Assembly: GCA_031317595.1 (NCBI GenBank) | Contig: JANCMB010000001.1 | Location: forward strand, 124,001-188,000 | Length of the DNA stretch: 64,000 bases | Origin: Glutamicibacter sp. PS | Lineage (GTDB): Bacteria > Actinomycetota > Actinomycetes > Actinomycetales > Micrococcaceae | Reading direction: 5' to 3' | Shown here: in pieces, positions 23,517 to 34,660 of the stretch | Layout of the letters: every line of letters begins with the position of its first letter | How positions within the stretch are numbered: the first letter of the stretch is position 1 | Position numbers and translations under genes: made by a program | Notes under the pieces: model-generated | The model's input: only the letters and a program-made list of their open reading frames with translations | Database searches by the model: none | Told to the model about the DNA's origin: nothing

Positions 23517-26500
23517 GTGAGTAGCCTCAGCGCCTTCGCTGCTGCCAGCAGCCCTCATTCACCACCCGATACTCCCCGGCGCCGCTGGAGGCGTTGGCTC
23601 ACCGCCGTGACCATGACACCCGCCGTGTTGTTCGCGCCGCTAGCGCCCGCGGCGGTAGCGCCGGCCGGGGCCGCGGAACCTACGGTGACCCTCGCCGGGT
23701 CCTTCCAGCAGCAACTCGGGTGCACGGAGAACTGGCAACCGGACTGTGCCGCCACCGAGCTCAGTCAATCCGACGGCGAAGGGCGCTATAGCGCAGAGCT
23801 GACGATCCCGGCAGGAACCTATGAATACAAGGTTGCTCTCGACGGCAGATTCGACACCTCCTATGGCCTCGACGGTGGCGAGCAGAACATCCCGTTGACC
23901 ATCGGCGGCGAGAGCCGACTGCGTTTCACCTTCGACACCAACACCGGGCGCACCCAGGTGACCCCCGTTGAGCTACGCGGCGACTACGCCGAGGCCGATG
24001 ACGAATTGGTCGCCGCCCCGGCGCGCCAACCCGGTTCCGGCGAACAGTTCTACTTTGTGATGACCGACCGCTTCGCCAACGGGTCGACGGACAATGACAC
24101 CGGTGGCCTCGAAGGAGATCGGCTCAGCACCGGTTTCGACCCCAGCGACAAGGGATTTTTCAACGGTGGTGACCTAGCCGGATTGCGCTCGAAACTTGAT
24201 TACATTCAGGGTTTGGGTACTAGCGCCATCTGGTTGACGCCGAGCTTCAAAAATATGCCCGTACAGGGCACCGGGGATCAAGCTAGCGCTGGATACCACG
24301 GCTACTGGGTCACCGACTTCACGCAGATCGACCCGCACCTTGGCACCAATGAAGAGCTTTCCGAGCTGATCGCCGATGCGCACCAGCGCGGTATCAAGGT
24401 CTACTTCGATATCATCGTGAACCACACCGCCGACGTGATCGACTACGCGGAGCAGAAGTACACCTACGTGGATCAGTCCACGAAACCGTACCGTGACGCA
24501 GAGGGCAACGCCTTCGACCCGGCCGACTATGCCGGCACCGATACGTTCCCGGCGATGGATGCCGAATCTTCCTTCCCCTACACTCCGGTGGTACGCGACC
24601 CCGAGGTCAAGGTGCCCGAGTGGCTCAATGACCCCACGCTCTATCACAACCGCGGAGATTCGACCTGGGAAGGGGAATCGGTGACCTATGGCGACTTTGT
24701 CGGGCTCGACGATCTGATGACCGAGAACCCAAAGGTCGTTGACGGCTTCGCCGATATTTATCGAAGCTGGGTGGATCTGGGCATCGACGGTTTCCGCATC
24801 GATACCGCCAAACATGTGAACTTCGAATTCTGGGAGCAGTGGAGCGCACAGATTCAGCAGTACGCCCAGTCCAAGGGCAAGGAAGATTTCTTCATGTTCG
24901 GCGAGGTGTATGACGCCGACCCGAAGAAGCTGTCCCCCTATGTGCGTGAGACTGACATGGCTTCCGTGCTGGACTTCTCGTTCCAGTCGGCCGCAACCGG
25001 ATATGCGGGTGGTAACTCTGCCAAAATCCTCGCAGCACTTTTTGCCGGCGATGACTACTACACCACGGTGCAGACCTCGGCCGATTCGCTGCCGACCTTC
25101 TTGGGCAACCATGACATGGGCCGCATCGGTTACTTCTTGAAGAACCGCGAGCAGCCGTTGCAGCGCGACGAACTGGCGCACGAGCTGATGTTCCTCACCC
25201 GCGGCCAGCCAGTGGTCTACTACGGCGATGAACAAGGATTCGCCGGGACCGGTGGCGACAAGGATTCACGTCAGTCGCTCTTCGCCTCGCAGGTCAGCGA
25301 CTATCAAAACCAGCCACTGATCACCGGTCAGACGCTGGGCGAGACGGATCACTACGACACCAACGCACCGCTCTATACCCACATTGCCGAACTGTCGAAG
25401 CTACGCGGGGAGCATGCGGCGCTACGTAGCGGCGCCCAGATTGAACTCTATGCACAGGACGGGCCGGGTATTTACGCATTCTCCCGCGTAGACCGGGAGG
25501 AAAAGACCGAATACTTGGTGGCGGTGAACAACGCCGAGACCGAGCAGCAGGTGGAAGTGCCCACCCTGACCGCTTCGGCATCGTACCGTCCGCTTTACGG
25601 GGCCGATGTTCAGGTCACGAGCAACACCGAGGCCAAGGCGAGCATTAGCGTACCGGCGCTTTCGGCCGTTGTTTACGCAGCGGACCGCCCGGTGGATGCA
25701 CGTAGCCTGAACCCCGAATTGAAGCTACCGGCTCCCGGGGCCGGACTCGGTGGGGTCTCGCCGGTTGCGGCCGATCTCGGTGCCGGCGCTTGGGCCGAAA
25801 CCAGCTTCGCGTGGCGCGTGGTTGGCTCGGAGCAGTGGCAATCACTGGGTACCGCCGAGGACGCTACGCCGCGGGTTTTCCACGACGTCTCGGAGCTTTC
25901 CGATGGCACCCTGATCGAGTACCGCGCGGTGAGCGTCAATGCCGCCGGCGAGCGTCAGGCCGCCTCGAGCTACGCATCGGTGGGCAATGACGTTTCCGGT
26001 GCTGTCGATGAGCAAGAACCTGAGCCGGAGATTTCGCTGGTGACGGTACCGGGTAGCCACAACACCGAAATGGGGTGCGTAACGGACTGGGACCCGGCCT
26101 GTGAAGCGGCCAAGCTGAGCAAAGCCAGCGGAGGGGTTTACACCGGAAGCTTCGATGTTCCGGCCGGTGACTACGAATATAAGGTGGCGCTCAACGGCAC
26201 CTGGGATGTGAACTACGGTGCCGAGGGGCAGCCCGGAGGGGCCAACCTTAAGTACACGCATGACGGTGGAAAGGTCAGCTTCTACTTCGATCCGCGCACC
26301 AATATCGTGCAGAGCGACGCGCAGGGCCCAATTATCACCTTGCCCGGTAGCTTCCAGGACGAACTAGGTTGCGCGAGCGACTGGGATCCGGCCTGTCTGG
26401 CCACGCTGATGTCCGATGCGGATGGCGATGGCACCTATGAATTCACCACCGATAAGATTCCGGCTGGCAGCTATGAACTCAAGGTGGCCCATGCGCTGGG

Positions 26501-29291
26501 TTGGGCCGAGAACTACGGTGTGGATGGAGCCGCCGGGGGAGCGAACTATAGCCTCTCGGTCGACGACGGCCAACCGGTGAGCTTCAGTTACGACCTGGAC
26601 ACCCACGTGCTGCAGATCGGTGCCGAAGGGCCCAAGGTCGCTGGCATCGGTGAGCTGCGGGCCCAGTGGATCTCCGCCGATACCTTAGCCGTCCCAGCGG
26701 ACCTTGGTAGCGGAGATAGCTACGCTTTGTATGCCTCACCCGAGGGCCGGGTGAAGCTGGAGGATGGCTCCGTCACCGGCGCCGACCCAATCGAGCTGTC
26801 GTTAGTTGATGGCGGGTTGAGCCAGGCACAGCGAGAGAGCTTCCCGCACTTGGCTAACTACCGGGCACTTCGAATTGACCTCCCGCGCGAGGACATTGCC
26901 GAAGCACTGCGCGGTCAGTTGGTACTGGCCCGCTTCGAGACCGATGAGCAGACGTCACATCCCACGGTTTTCACCGGGGTGCAGACCGCCGGAGCTATCG
27001 ATGAGCTCTATGCCAAGGCGTTGAGCAAGGTGACGTTGGGTGTGGAATACACCGGTAAACGCCCAACGTTCCGCCTCTGGGCGCCGACGGCGCAGCAGGC
27101 AACCCTGCTGATCGGGGAAGCTGGCAGCACCCCAGCGCGCTATGAGGCCCGCCGCGAAGCGGCCACCGGCGTCTGGTCGGTGAAGGGCAAGCCACAACTC
27201 GACGGCGCGGAATACCGCTGGGAAGTGCGTGTCTACGTGCCCGAGACCGGGAAGGTCGAAACCAATATCGTCACCGACCCATACTCGGTGGCGCTGAGCA
27301 CCAATTCCACCACCTCGGTGGCCGTGAGCCTGGACTCGCCCAAGCACCAGCCCAAACAGTGGCGCAAATCCGCTGCCAAGCCGGTGGCCAAGGACGTGGA
27401 CCGGTCGATCTACGAACTGCACATTCGAGACTTCTCCATCGCCGATGACAGCGTGCCCGAGCAGTTGCGCGGACGCTATGGCGCCTTCGCCGCCTCGGGC
27501 GCCGGTAGCGAGCAGCTCAGTCAACTGGCCGAGGCCGGCCTGACCACGGTGCACCTGCTGCCGAGCTTCGATATAGCAAGCATCGAGGAAGATCCCGCGC
27601 AGCGTCGCGAACCCGAATGCGACCTGGATTCCTACGGGGCGGCGGCCAAGGACCAGCAGGCCTGTGCGAGCGCCGTAGCCGATCGCGACGGATTCAACTG
27701 GGGGTATGACCCCTTCCACTTCATGGCGCCGGAAGGCTCCTACGCGCAAAACCCCCACGGGGCGGCACGCGTTGAAGAGTTCCGGACCATGGTCGGAGCG
27801 CTGCACGGGATGGGTCTGGAGGTCGTGCTGGATCAGGTCTTCAACCACACGGCCGCCTCGGGCCAAGCCGAGCAGAGCGTCTTCGATAAGATCGTGCCCG
27901 GCTACTACCACCGGCTCGATGCCGGCGGCAAGGTAGAAACCTCCACGTGCTGCCAGAATCTGGCCACCGAACATGCTGCCGCCGAAAAGCTGATGGTCGA
28001 TTCGGTGGTGCTCTGGGCCCGCGACTACAAGGTCGACGGCTTCCGCTTCGATTTGATGGGACATCACTCCCGGCAGACCATGGAAGCGGTACGCACGGCC
28101 CTGGATGAACTGACCATGGAGCGCGATGGCGTCGATGGGTCTTCGATCTACCTCTACGGTGAAGGCTGGAACTTCGGTGAGGTGGCCGATAACGCACGGT
28201 TCTACCAGGCGACACAGGGGCAGCTGAACGGCACCGGGATCGGTACCTTCAACGACCGGTTGCGCGACGCGGTGCACGGAGGAAGTCCGGTGGATTCCTC
28301 CTCCACCTTCCGCCAGGGATTTGGTACTGGTCTGGGCACCGACCCCAACGGGGACCCGGTCAACGGTACCGAGGATCAGGCGCTCGCCGATCTGGCGCAC
28401 GAAAGCGATCTGGTCCGCCTGGGACTGGCCGGCAACCTCGCTGATTTCGAGTTCGTGGCATCCGACGGTTCCGTGCAACGCGGCGACGCCCTGGACTATC
28501 GTGGCTCACCGGCTGGCTACGCCTCGCAGCCCGGGGAAGTGATCAACTACGTTGATGCGCATGACAATGAGACGCTCTACGACTTGACCGTGCTCAAGTT
28601 GCCCCGGGATACCGCTATGGCCGACCGGGTGCGGATGAACACCTTGGCCCAAGCCACGGTGATGTATTCGCAGGCCGTTCCGTTCTGGCATGCCGGCACC
28701 GAACTGTTGCGCTCGAAGTCCTTGGACCGCAATAGCTACAACTCCGGCGACTGGTTCAACCGCATCGATTTCACCGGCACGCACAATACCTTCGGCTCGG
28801 GGCTACCGCCCGAGGCCGATAACGGATCCAAGTGGAAGATTATGGAGCCACTGTTGGAGGATCCATCGCTGAAGCCGCAGGCCGAGGATATGGCCGCGGC
28901 GGAAGGCGCGGCACTGGATCTGCTGCGGACCCGCGGGGAAGTGGACCTGCTGCGTCTGGGGTCTGCCGAACTGATTGAGCAGAAGGTCTCCTTCCCGCTC
29001 AATGGCCCGCAGGCCACGGCCGGGGTGATCGTCATGCGCATCGATGACCGCGCCGGGGACGACGCGGATCCGGAGCACGACGGAGCGCTGGTGGTCTTCA
29101 ATGCGTCGCCGCAGGAGAGCACACAGCAGCTCGACGAACTAGTGGGGCATGACTATCGGCTCGCCGACGCGCTGGCCAAGGGCTCCGATCCGGTGGTCAA
29201 ATCCACTAGTTGGGACAGTGAGTCCGCAACCCTGACCATTCCGGCGCGCACCGCGGCGGTACTGGTCGAGGCGGAGGATTCGGCGAACTAA
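23517..29291 (+). CDS. Secreted bifunctional alpha-amylase/pullulanase (amylopullulanase)
   Basis: A 1924-residue extracellular starch-degrading enzyme. A signal peptide with a long basic n-region (RRRWRRW) ends near residue 53. Next come an X25-type module (about 55-155), a GH13 alpha-amylase domain (about 165-720; GIDGFRIDTAKH, FGEVYDAD, FLGNHDMG give the catalytic Asp, Glu, Asp), two more X25 modules (about 841-938 and 939-1040; both with GxxDPAC cysteine patterns) and a second GH13 domain of pullulanase type (YDPFHF near 1397, VDGFRFDLMG near 1506, GEGWNFG near 1548, DAHDNE near 1680). The family split predicts alpha-1,4 and alpha-1,6 cleavage. No wall anchor is present. The GTG start follows GGAG at 23507, and LacI-type operators lie upstream. 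Confidence 0.92.
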   Translation: MSSLSAFAAASSPHSPPDTPRRRWRRWLTAVTMTPAVLFAPLAPAAVAPAGAAEPTVTLAGSFQQQLGCTENWQPDCAATELSQSDGEGRYSAELTIPAGTYEYKVALDGRFDTSYGLDGGEQNIPLTIGGESRLRFTFDTNTGRTQVTPVELRGDYAEADDELVAAPARQPGSGEQFYFVMTDRFANGSTDNDTGGLEGDRLSTGFDPSDKGFFNGGDLAGLRSKLDYIQGLGTSAIWLTPSFKNMPVQGTGDQASAGYHGYWVTDFTQIDPHLGTNEELSELIADAHQRGIKVYFDIIVNHTADVIDYAEQKYTYVDQSTKPYRDAEGNAFDPADYAGTDTFPAMDAESSFPYTPVVRDPEVKVPEWLNDPTLYHNRGDSTWEGESVTYGDFVGLDDLMTENPKVVDGFADIYRSWVDLGIDGFRIDTAKHVNFEFWEQWSAQIQQYAQSKGKEDFFMFGEVYDADPKKLSPYVRETDMASVLDFSFQSAATGYAGGNSAKILAALFAGDDYYTTVQTSADSLPTFLGNHDMGRIGYFLKNREQPLQRDELAHELMFLTRGQPVVYYGDEQGFAGTGGDKDSRQSLFASQVSDYQNQPLITGQTLGETDHYDTNAPLYTHIAELSKLRGEHAALRSGAQIELYAQDGPGIYAFSRVDREEKTEYLVAVNNAETEQQVEVPTLTASASYRPLYGADVQVTSNTEAKASISVPALSAVVYAADRPVDARSLNPELKLPAPGAGLGGVSPVAADLGAGAWAETSFAWRVVGSEQWQSLGTAEDATPRVFHDVSELSDGTLIEYRAVSVNAAGERQAASSYASVGNDVSGAVDEQEPEPEISLVTVPGSHNTEMGCVTDWDPACEAAKLSKASGGVYTGSFDVPAGDYEYKVALNGTWDVNYGAEGQPGGANLKYTHDGGKVSFYFDPRTNIVQSDAQGPIITLPGSFQDELGCASDWDPACLATLMSDADGDGTYEFTTDKIPAGSYELKVAHALGWAENYGVDGAAGGANYSLSVDDGQPVSFSYDLDTHVLQIGAEGPKVAGIGELRAQWISADTLAVPADLGSGDSYALYASPEGRVKLEDGSVTGADPIELSLVDGGLSQAQRESFPHLANYRALRIDLPREDIAEALRGQLVLARFETDEQTSHPTVFTGVQTAGAIDELYAKALSKVTLGVEYTGKRPTFRLWAPTAQQATLLIGEAGSTPARYEARREAATGVWSVKGKPQLDGAEYRWEVRVYVPETGKVETNIVTDPYSVALSTNSTTSVAVSLDSPKHQPKQWRKSAAKPVAKDVDRSIYELHIRDFSIADDSVPEQLRGRYGAFAASGAGSEQLSQLAEAGLTTVHLLPSFDIASIEEDPAQRREPECDLDSYGAAAKDQQACASAVADRDGFNWGYDPFHFMAPEGSYAQNPHGAARVEEFRTMVGALHGMGLEVVLDQVFNHTAASGQAEQSVFDKIVPGYYHRLDAGGKVETSTCCQNLATEHAAAEKLMVDSVVLWARDYKVDGFRFDLMGHHSRQTMEAVRTALDELTMERDGVDGSSIYLYGEGWNFGEVADNARFYQATQGQLNGTGIGTFNDRLRDAVHGGSPVDSSSTFRQGFGTGLGTDPNGDPVNGTEDQALADLAHESDLVRLGLAGNLADFEFVASDGSVQRGDALDYRGSPAGYASQPGEVINYVDAHDNETLYDLTVLKLPRDTAMADRVRMNTLAQATVMYSQAVPFWHAGTELLRSKSLDRNSYNSGDWFNRIDFTGTHNTFGSGLPPEADNGSKWKIMEPLLEDPSLKPQAEDMAAAEGAALDLLRTRGEVDLLRLGSAELIEQKVSFPLNGPQATAGVIVMRIDDRAGDDADPEHDGALVVFNASPQESTQQLDELVGHDYRLADALAKGSDPVVKSTSWDSESATLTIPARTAAVLVEAEDSAN

Positions 29292-29300
29292 AGTGCCACG

Positions 29301-29350
29301 CCGCGGGGCCGCTGGCCGGGAGTGCAAGCTCTCGGCCAGCGGCCCCGCGG
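29301..29350. terminator. Large hairpin after the amylopullulanase gene
   Basis: CCGCGGGGCCGCTGGCCG (29301-29318) and its exact 18-base complement at 29333-29350. There is no T tract, so it may act as an mRNA 3' stabiliser as well as a terminator. Confidence 0.75.
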
Positions 29351-29432
29351 TCGTATCCGGGCGCGTTGAAAGTATTTTGCCGATCCGGGAATGATTCCTT
29401 GGCCTGCCTCGTTGACTAAGGCAGTACGCAAA

Positions 29433-29453
29433 GTTGAGTCAGGTTCACTCAAG
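29433..29453. promoter_or_regulatory. HAIR element 1 (HspR operator) upstream of dnaK
   Basis: GTTGAGT-N7-ACTCAAG, 13 of 14 positions of the HAIR consensus CTTGAGT-N7-ACTCAAG. It ends 5 bases before the -35 box. Confidence 0.9.
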
Positions 29454-29458
29454 TTAAT

Positions 29459-29486
29459 TTGACAGCCGTTTACGGCTGAGTAGACT
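29459..29486 (+). promoter_or_regulatory. dnaK operon promoter
   Basis: TTGACA (29459-29464), a 16-base spacer and TAGACT (29481-29486). It is bracketed by two HAIR elements. Confidence 0.75.
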
Positions 29487-29505
29487 TGAGTGCAGAACGC
29501 TCAAC
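29485..29505. promoter_or_regulatory. HAIR element 2 (HspR operator), downstream of the -10 box
   Basis: CTTGAGT-N7-GCTCAAC, 12 of 14 consensus positions. It overlaps the -10 box and start-site region of the dnaK promoter. Confidence 0.88.
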
Positions 29506-29560
29506 TGGGGCAGCAGCCCCGAGCGTTAGGACTTAGTAACCAAGGCAAAGGAGAGCCATA

Positions 29561-31414
<1,854 letters not shown>

Positions 31415-31429
31415 GGAGTCGTAGACGCA

Positions 31430-32005
31430 ATGTCCGAGGCAGAGGATCAGAACCCGAACCCGAACTCCGAGTCGGAGTCCGAGCAGCAGCCTGCGTCCGA
31501 GGTTCAAGAAAACGCCGACGCGCTGGGACAGGCCGAAGCGATTCTGAATGATGCGGCGGCCGAGGTTGACGCGGAAACGCGCGAACCTAGCGCCGTTGAA
31601 GCCGAACTACGCAACGACCTGTTGCGCTTGCAGGCCGAGTACGTGAACTACCGCAAGCGCGTCGAGCGCGATCGTGAGGTCGTGCGCGACAACGCGGTCC
31701 AGTCGGTGCTCAGCAGCCTGTTGCCGGTGCTCGACGATATCGAGGCTGCCCGTCAGCACGGTGACCTGGACAATGGTCCGTTCGCGGCCATCGCCGGCAA
31801 GTTGAACTCGGTACTCGAGGGCCTAGGGCTGGAGCGCATCGCCGAGGCGGGCGTCGAGTTCGACCCGAACGTGCACGAGGCGCTGCTACGTCAGCCGGTC
31901 GAGAATGTCGCCGCCGACCATGTGGGCCAGGTGCTGCGCATCGGTTACCGCAAGGGTGAGCGCGTGCTACGTGCCGCGCAGGTGCTGGTCTCCACCGGAG
32001 AATAG
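31430..32005 (+). CDS. grpE: Nucleotide exchange factor GrpE
   Basis: A 191-residue DnaK cochaperone that releases ADP. An acidic N-terminal tail precedes a long coiled-coil helix (LRNDLLRLQAEYVNYRKRVE) and the beta domain with the family signature around EFDPNVHEALLRQP and GYRKGERVLRAAQVLV. It is 15 bases after dnaK. A terminator-like hairpin follows it, before dnaJ. Confidence 0.97.
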   Translation: MSEAEDQNPNPNSESESEQQPASEVQENADALGQAEAILNDAAAEVDAETREPSAVEAELRNDLLRLQAEYVNYRKRVERDREVVRDNAVQSVLSSLLPVLDDIEAARQHGDLDNGPFAAIAGKLNSVLEGLGLERIAEAGVEFDPNVHEALLRQPVENVAADHVGQVLRIGYRKGERVLRAAQVLVSTGE

Positions 32006-32031
32006 CCAGCCTACCGAGATATAACCCATCG

Positions 32032-32069
32032 AAACTGCCCACTGTCGTACAACGCCAGTGGGCAGTTTT
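32032..32069 (+). terminator. Intra-operon terminator-like hairpin between grpE and dnaJ
   Basis: AACTGCCCACTG pairs exactly with CAGTGGGCAGTT, with an 11-base loop, preceded by A and followed by T residues. It looks like a functional intrinsic terminator inside the operon. Confidence 0.75.
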
Positions 32070-32098
32070 GAATCGGTCGATGAAAGGATGATGCCCTG

Positions 32099-33064
32099 AT
32101 GGCAAGTCAGGACTGGATCGAAAAAGACTTTTACGCCATCCTGGGCGTCGCCAAGGACGCCAGTGAGGCGGATATTAAGAAGGCCTACCGCAAGTTGGCC
32201 CGCAAGTATCACCCGGATACCAACCCGGGCGACGACGTCGCCGAGCAGAAGTTCAAGGACGTCTCCGAAGCTAATTCGGTGCTCTCGGATCCTGAGCAGC
32301 GCCAGCAGTACGACGCTATTCGTGCCATGGGATCCGGCGCCCGGTTCACCTCCGGTGGGCCCGGCGGCGCCGGCGGTCAGGCCGGATTCGAGGATATTTT
32401 CTCGAACCTCTTCGGCGGCTCGCAGTCGGCTGGGCAACCGGACTTCTCCAACCTCTTTGGGGGCGGCGGAGGCTTTGGGCAGGGCGGCTTCGGCGGCTTT
32501 GGACAGCAGGCCCCGCCACGCAAGGGTGCCGATCGTACCGCGACGACCTCGATTTCCTTCGCCGGGTCGATCAACGGGACCACCATCGGTCTGCGTGAAT
32601 CCAATGGCGAGGTCATCGACGTGCGGGTTCCGGCCGGCATTAAAGATGGCCAGTCGGTGCGCGTGCGCGGTCGTGGGCAACCCGGCCCGGCAGGCAACGG
32701 GGATCTCATCGTGAAGGTGAAGGTGGCCGACCACCCCTTCTTCAAACGCGAAGAGAACAACATCCGGATCCACGTGCCGGTGACCTTCGCCGAGGCGGCT
32801 CTGGGTACCAAGCTCTCGGTGCCGACCCTCGACGGCGGCCACGTGTCGGTGAAGGTTCCGGCAGGTTCTAACTCCGGACGCACCCTGCGCTTGAAAGGCA
32901 AGGGAGTGAAAACCTCCAAGGCCACCGGTGATCTGCTCATCGTCCTGGATGTGGTGGTTCCGCAGAATCTCTCCGATGAGGCCCGCAAGGCCATCGAAGA
33001 GTTTGCCGCCGCCACCGAGGGCGAGGACCCACGCGCCGATCTGCTCAACAAGGCGAAGCTCTAG
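32099..33064 (+). CDS. dnaJ: J-domain chaperone DnaJ, type II (no zinc finger)
   Basis: A 321-residue DnaK cochaperone. The J domain (about residues 5-72) holds the HPD motif (KYHPDTNP), followed by a Gly/Phe-rich linker (about 80-140) and two beta-sandwich C-terminal substrate domains. The protein has no cysteine at all, so the CxxCxGxG zinc-binding repeats of type I DnaJ are absent and it is CbpA-like. The ATG follows GAAAGGATG at 32081. It stands between grpE and hspR. Confidence 0.94.
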   Translation: MASQDWIEKDFYAILGVAKDASEADIKKAYRKLARKYHPDTNPGDDVAEQKFKDVSEANSVLSDPEQRQQYDAIRAMGSGARFTSGGPGGAGGQAGFEDIFSNLFGGSQSAGQPDFSNLFGGGGGFGQGGFGGFGQQAPPRKGADRTATTSISFAGSINGTTIGLRESNGEVIDVRVPAGIKDGQSVRVRGRGQPGPAGNGDLIVKVKVADHPFFKREENNIRIHVPVTFAEAALGTKLSVPTLDGGHVSVKVPAGSNSGRTLRLKGKGVKTSKATGDLLIVLDVVVPQNLSDEARKAIEEFAAATEGEDPRADLLNKAKL

Positions 33065-33113
33065 AGCGACATAGGACAGCTCAGGCCTTGCCGGAGAGGA
33101 AAGGAGACGCAGC

Positions 33114-33542
33114 GTGAATGGGGATTACCTGCAACCGGTATTTGTCATTTCGGTCGCGGCCCAACTGGCCGATATGCACCCGCAGACCCTGCGCCAGTAT
33201 GACCGTCTGGGTCTGGTTTCACCCAGCCGCCAGGCGGGAAAGCAACGCCGCTATTCGCTACGCGATGTGGCTTTGCTCCGGCAGGTGCAAGCGCTGAGCA
33301 AGGACGGGGTATCGCTGGAGGGAATCCGCAGGATCCTGAACCTGGAGGCCGAAGTAGAAAGGCTTCGCGCCCAGGTGGACTACCTCGGCCGCGAACTACA
33401 GGAGCTACGCGAATCACAGAGCCGGATTTTTGCGGCCGGCACGACCGCCGGAGACGTGGTGTCCATGGCCCGTGGGGCCCGTCCCGGGCGACGTGAACCC
33501 ACCGTCACCTTCTTTGCGGCGCGTCGGGCGATCGGCCGCTAA
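33114..33542 (+). CDS. hspR: Heat shock repressor HspR (MerR family)
   Basis: A 142-residue MerR-type regulator. The N-terminal helix-turn-helix reads MHPQTLRQYDRLGLVSPSRQ followed by GKQRRYSLRDVALLRQ, then a coiled-coil (LEAEVERLRAQVDYLGRELQ) and a basic C-terminal tail. HspR is known to bind HAIR sites and to use DnaK as corepressor. Its position as last gene of the dnaK operon and the HAIR sites at dnaK and clpB support the call. The GTG start follows GAGAGGAAAGGAG. Confidence 0.96.
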   Translation: MNGDYLQPVFVISVAAQLADMHPQTLRQYDRLGLVSPSRQAGKQRRYSLRDVALLRQVQALSKDGVSLEGIRRILNLEAEVERLRAQVDYLGRELQELRESQSRIFAAGTTAGDVVSMARGARPGRREPTVTFFAARRAIGR

Positions 33543-33589
33543 TTTGCGGCTAGCGCCTATTTGGGCACGAGGCAGACCACGGCGGGTTT

Positions 33590-33635
33590 AAAGCTCCGGG
33601 GATCGGTCCCAATGGACCGATCCCCGGAGCTTTTT
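33590..33635 (+). terminator. Terminator of the dnaK operon
   Basis: A perfect 20-base stem (33590-33609 with 33614-33633), loop CAAT, followed by a run of T. Confidence 0.95.
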
Positions 33636-33682
33636 CGCGTGCACCCCGCCAAGTACCGTGCCGGAACGGCGGCCGGTAGGGC

Positions 33683-34588
33683 TTAGCCGCGTGGGGGTAT
33701 CGCAGCGCATAGCTCGGTCAGAATTGCTAAAACTTCGCGGACTGCGCGGCGGTGAAGGGCCTCGGGACGTGAGAGTGCGTCGATCTGTCGTGCTAGCGGA
33801 AGATCTCGCAAGGGCAGTAGCACCACCCCGTCAAGACTGTCGGCCCGCATGGTGTAGCGCGGCATCAGACCGATGGCTTGGCCCGTGCGTACGATAGTGG
33901 CGGCGACGAAGAACTCGTTGACCCGATGGGCAATGTCCAACGGTTGCCCGTGATGAACCGCGATCGGGGCTAGGAGCTCGGCCAGTGGGAAGCCCTCATG
34001 TACTGAAATCCATCGTTCATTGGTTAAGTCGCGCGCGCTGATGCTGCCGGACGAGGCCAATGGGTGGTGCGCCGAGACCGCCACGTCCAGAGGCTCTGTG
34101 AGTAGTTCGGTAACCACCACGCGCCCCTGCGGCCACGGATCATCATGTGGCAAACGATGTGCGATGACAATGTCATGTTCCAAGGTCAACGCGGGGAAAT
34201 CCGCGCGCGGAACATCCTCATCGGAGAGTTTGAGCTGGGCACGGCCGGTGCTGGCATCCATGAGCGGAGCGAACCATGCTAACCCGGCGCTATGAAAGGC
34301 CGAGAGGCTCACCGGTGCCAAGGAGTCGTCGAGAAATGCATCCACCGCAGATTCTGCGTCGGCCATGGCCGAGGCAACCTTGGTGCCGGCGGCGGCTAGC
34401 GCCCACCCGGCCTCGGTGAGTTCTAAATGTCGCCCCCGGCGCCTCGTCAGCGGAGTGTTGAAGCCTCTTTGGAGTGCGGCGAGTTGTTGCGATACCGCCG
34501 AAGGCGTGACGTAGAGTGCCTCGGCCACGGCGGCAACACTGCCGCGTTCGCCGAGTTCGCGCAGAATTCGCAGCTCATACAGTTGCAT
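33683..34588 (-). CDS. LysR family transcriptional regulator
   Basis: A 301-residue LysR-type regulator. The N-terminal winged helix-turn-helix is clear (GSVAAVAEALYVTPSAVSQQ, residues about 16-35), followed by the linker helix and a periplasmic-binding-like effector domain. It is divergent from an EamA/DMT transporter and probably activates it. A small inverted repeat lies in the 72-base intergenic region. The effector is unknown. Confidence 0.9.
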   Translation of the reverse strand: MQLYELRILRELGERGSVAAVAEALYVTPSAVSQQLAALQRGFNTPLTRRRGRHLELTEAGWALAAAGTKVASAMADAESAVDAFLDDSLAPVSLSAFHSAGLAWFAPLMDASTGRAQLKLSDEDVPRADFPALTLEHDIVIAHRLPHDDPWPQGRVVVTELLTEPLDVAVSAHHPLASSGSISARDLTNERWISVHEGFPLAELLAPIAVHHGQPLDIAHRVNEFFVAATIVRTGQAIGLMPRYTMRADSLDGVVLLPLRDLPLARQIDALSRPEALHRRAVREVLAILTELCAAIPPRG

Positions 34589-34608
34589 AAGATGATTCTA
34601 AAGTGTTT

Positions 34609-34623
34609 CTTCAGTAAGTGAAG
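34609..34623. promoter_or_regulatory. Inverted repeat between lysR-like and EamA genes
   Basis: CTTCA-N5-TGAAG, a perfect 5-base inverted repeat in an AT-rich divergent promoter region. It is a candidate LysR-type binding site. Confidence 0.4.
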
Positions 34624-34660
34624 ATTGTTCTTTATTCAGCGCCTTGGAACACTTGAAAGT

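Noticed and set aside
24174-25235. 353-codon open frame antisense to the amylase domain
   Set aside because: Same reason: composition is that of a reverse-complement shadow and the plus strand encodes clear GH13 motifs.
26955-28478. 507-codon open frame antisense to the amylopullulanase gene
   Set aside because: It mirrors a strongly supported coding frame in high-GC DNA, has no recognisable domain and no ribosome site; an antisense shadow.
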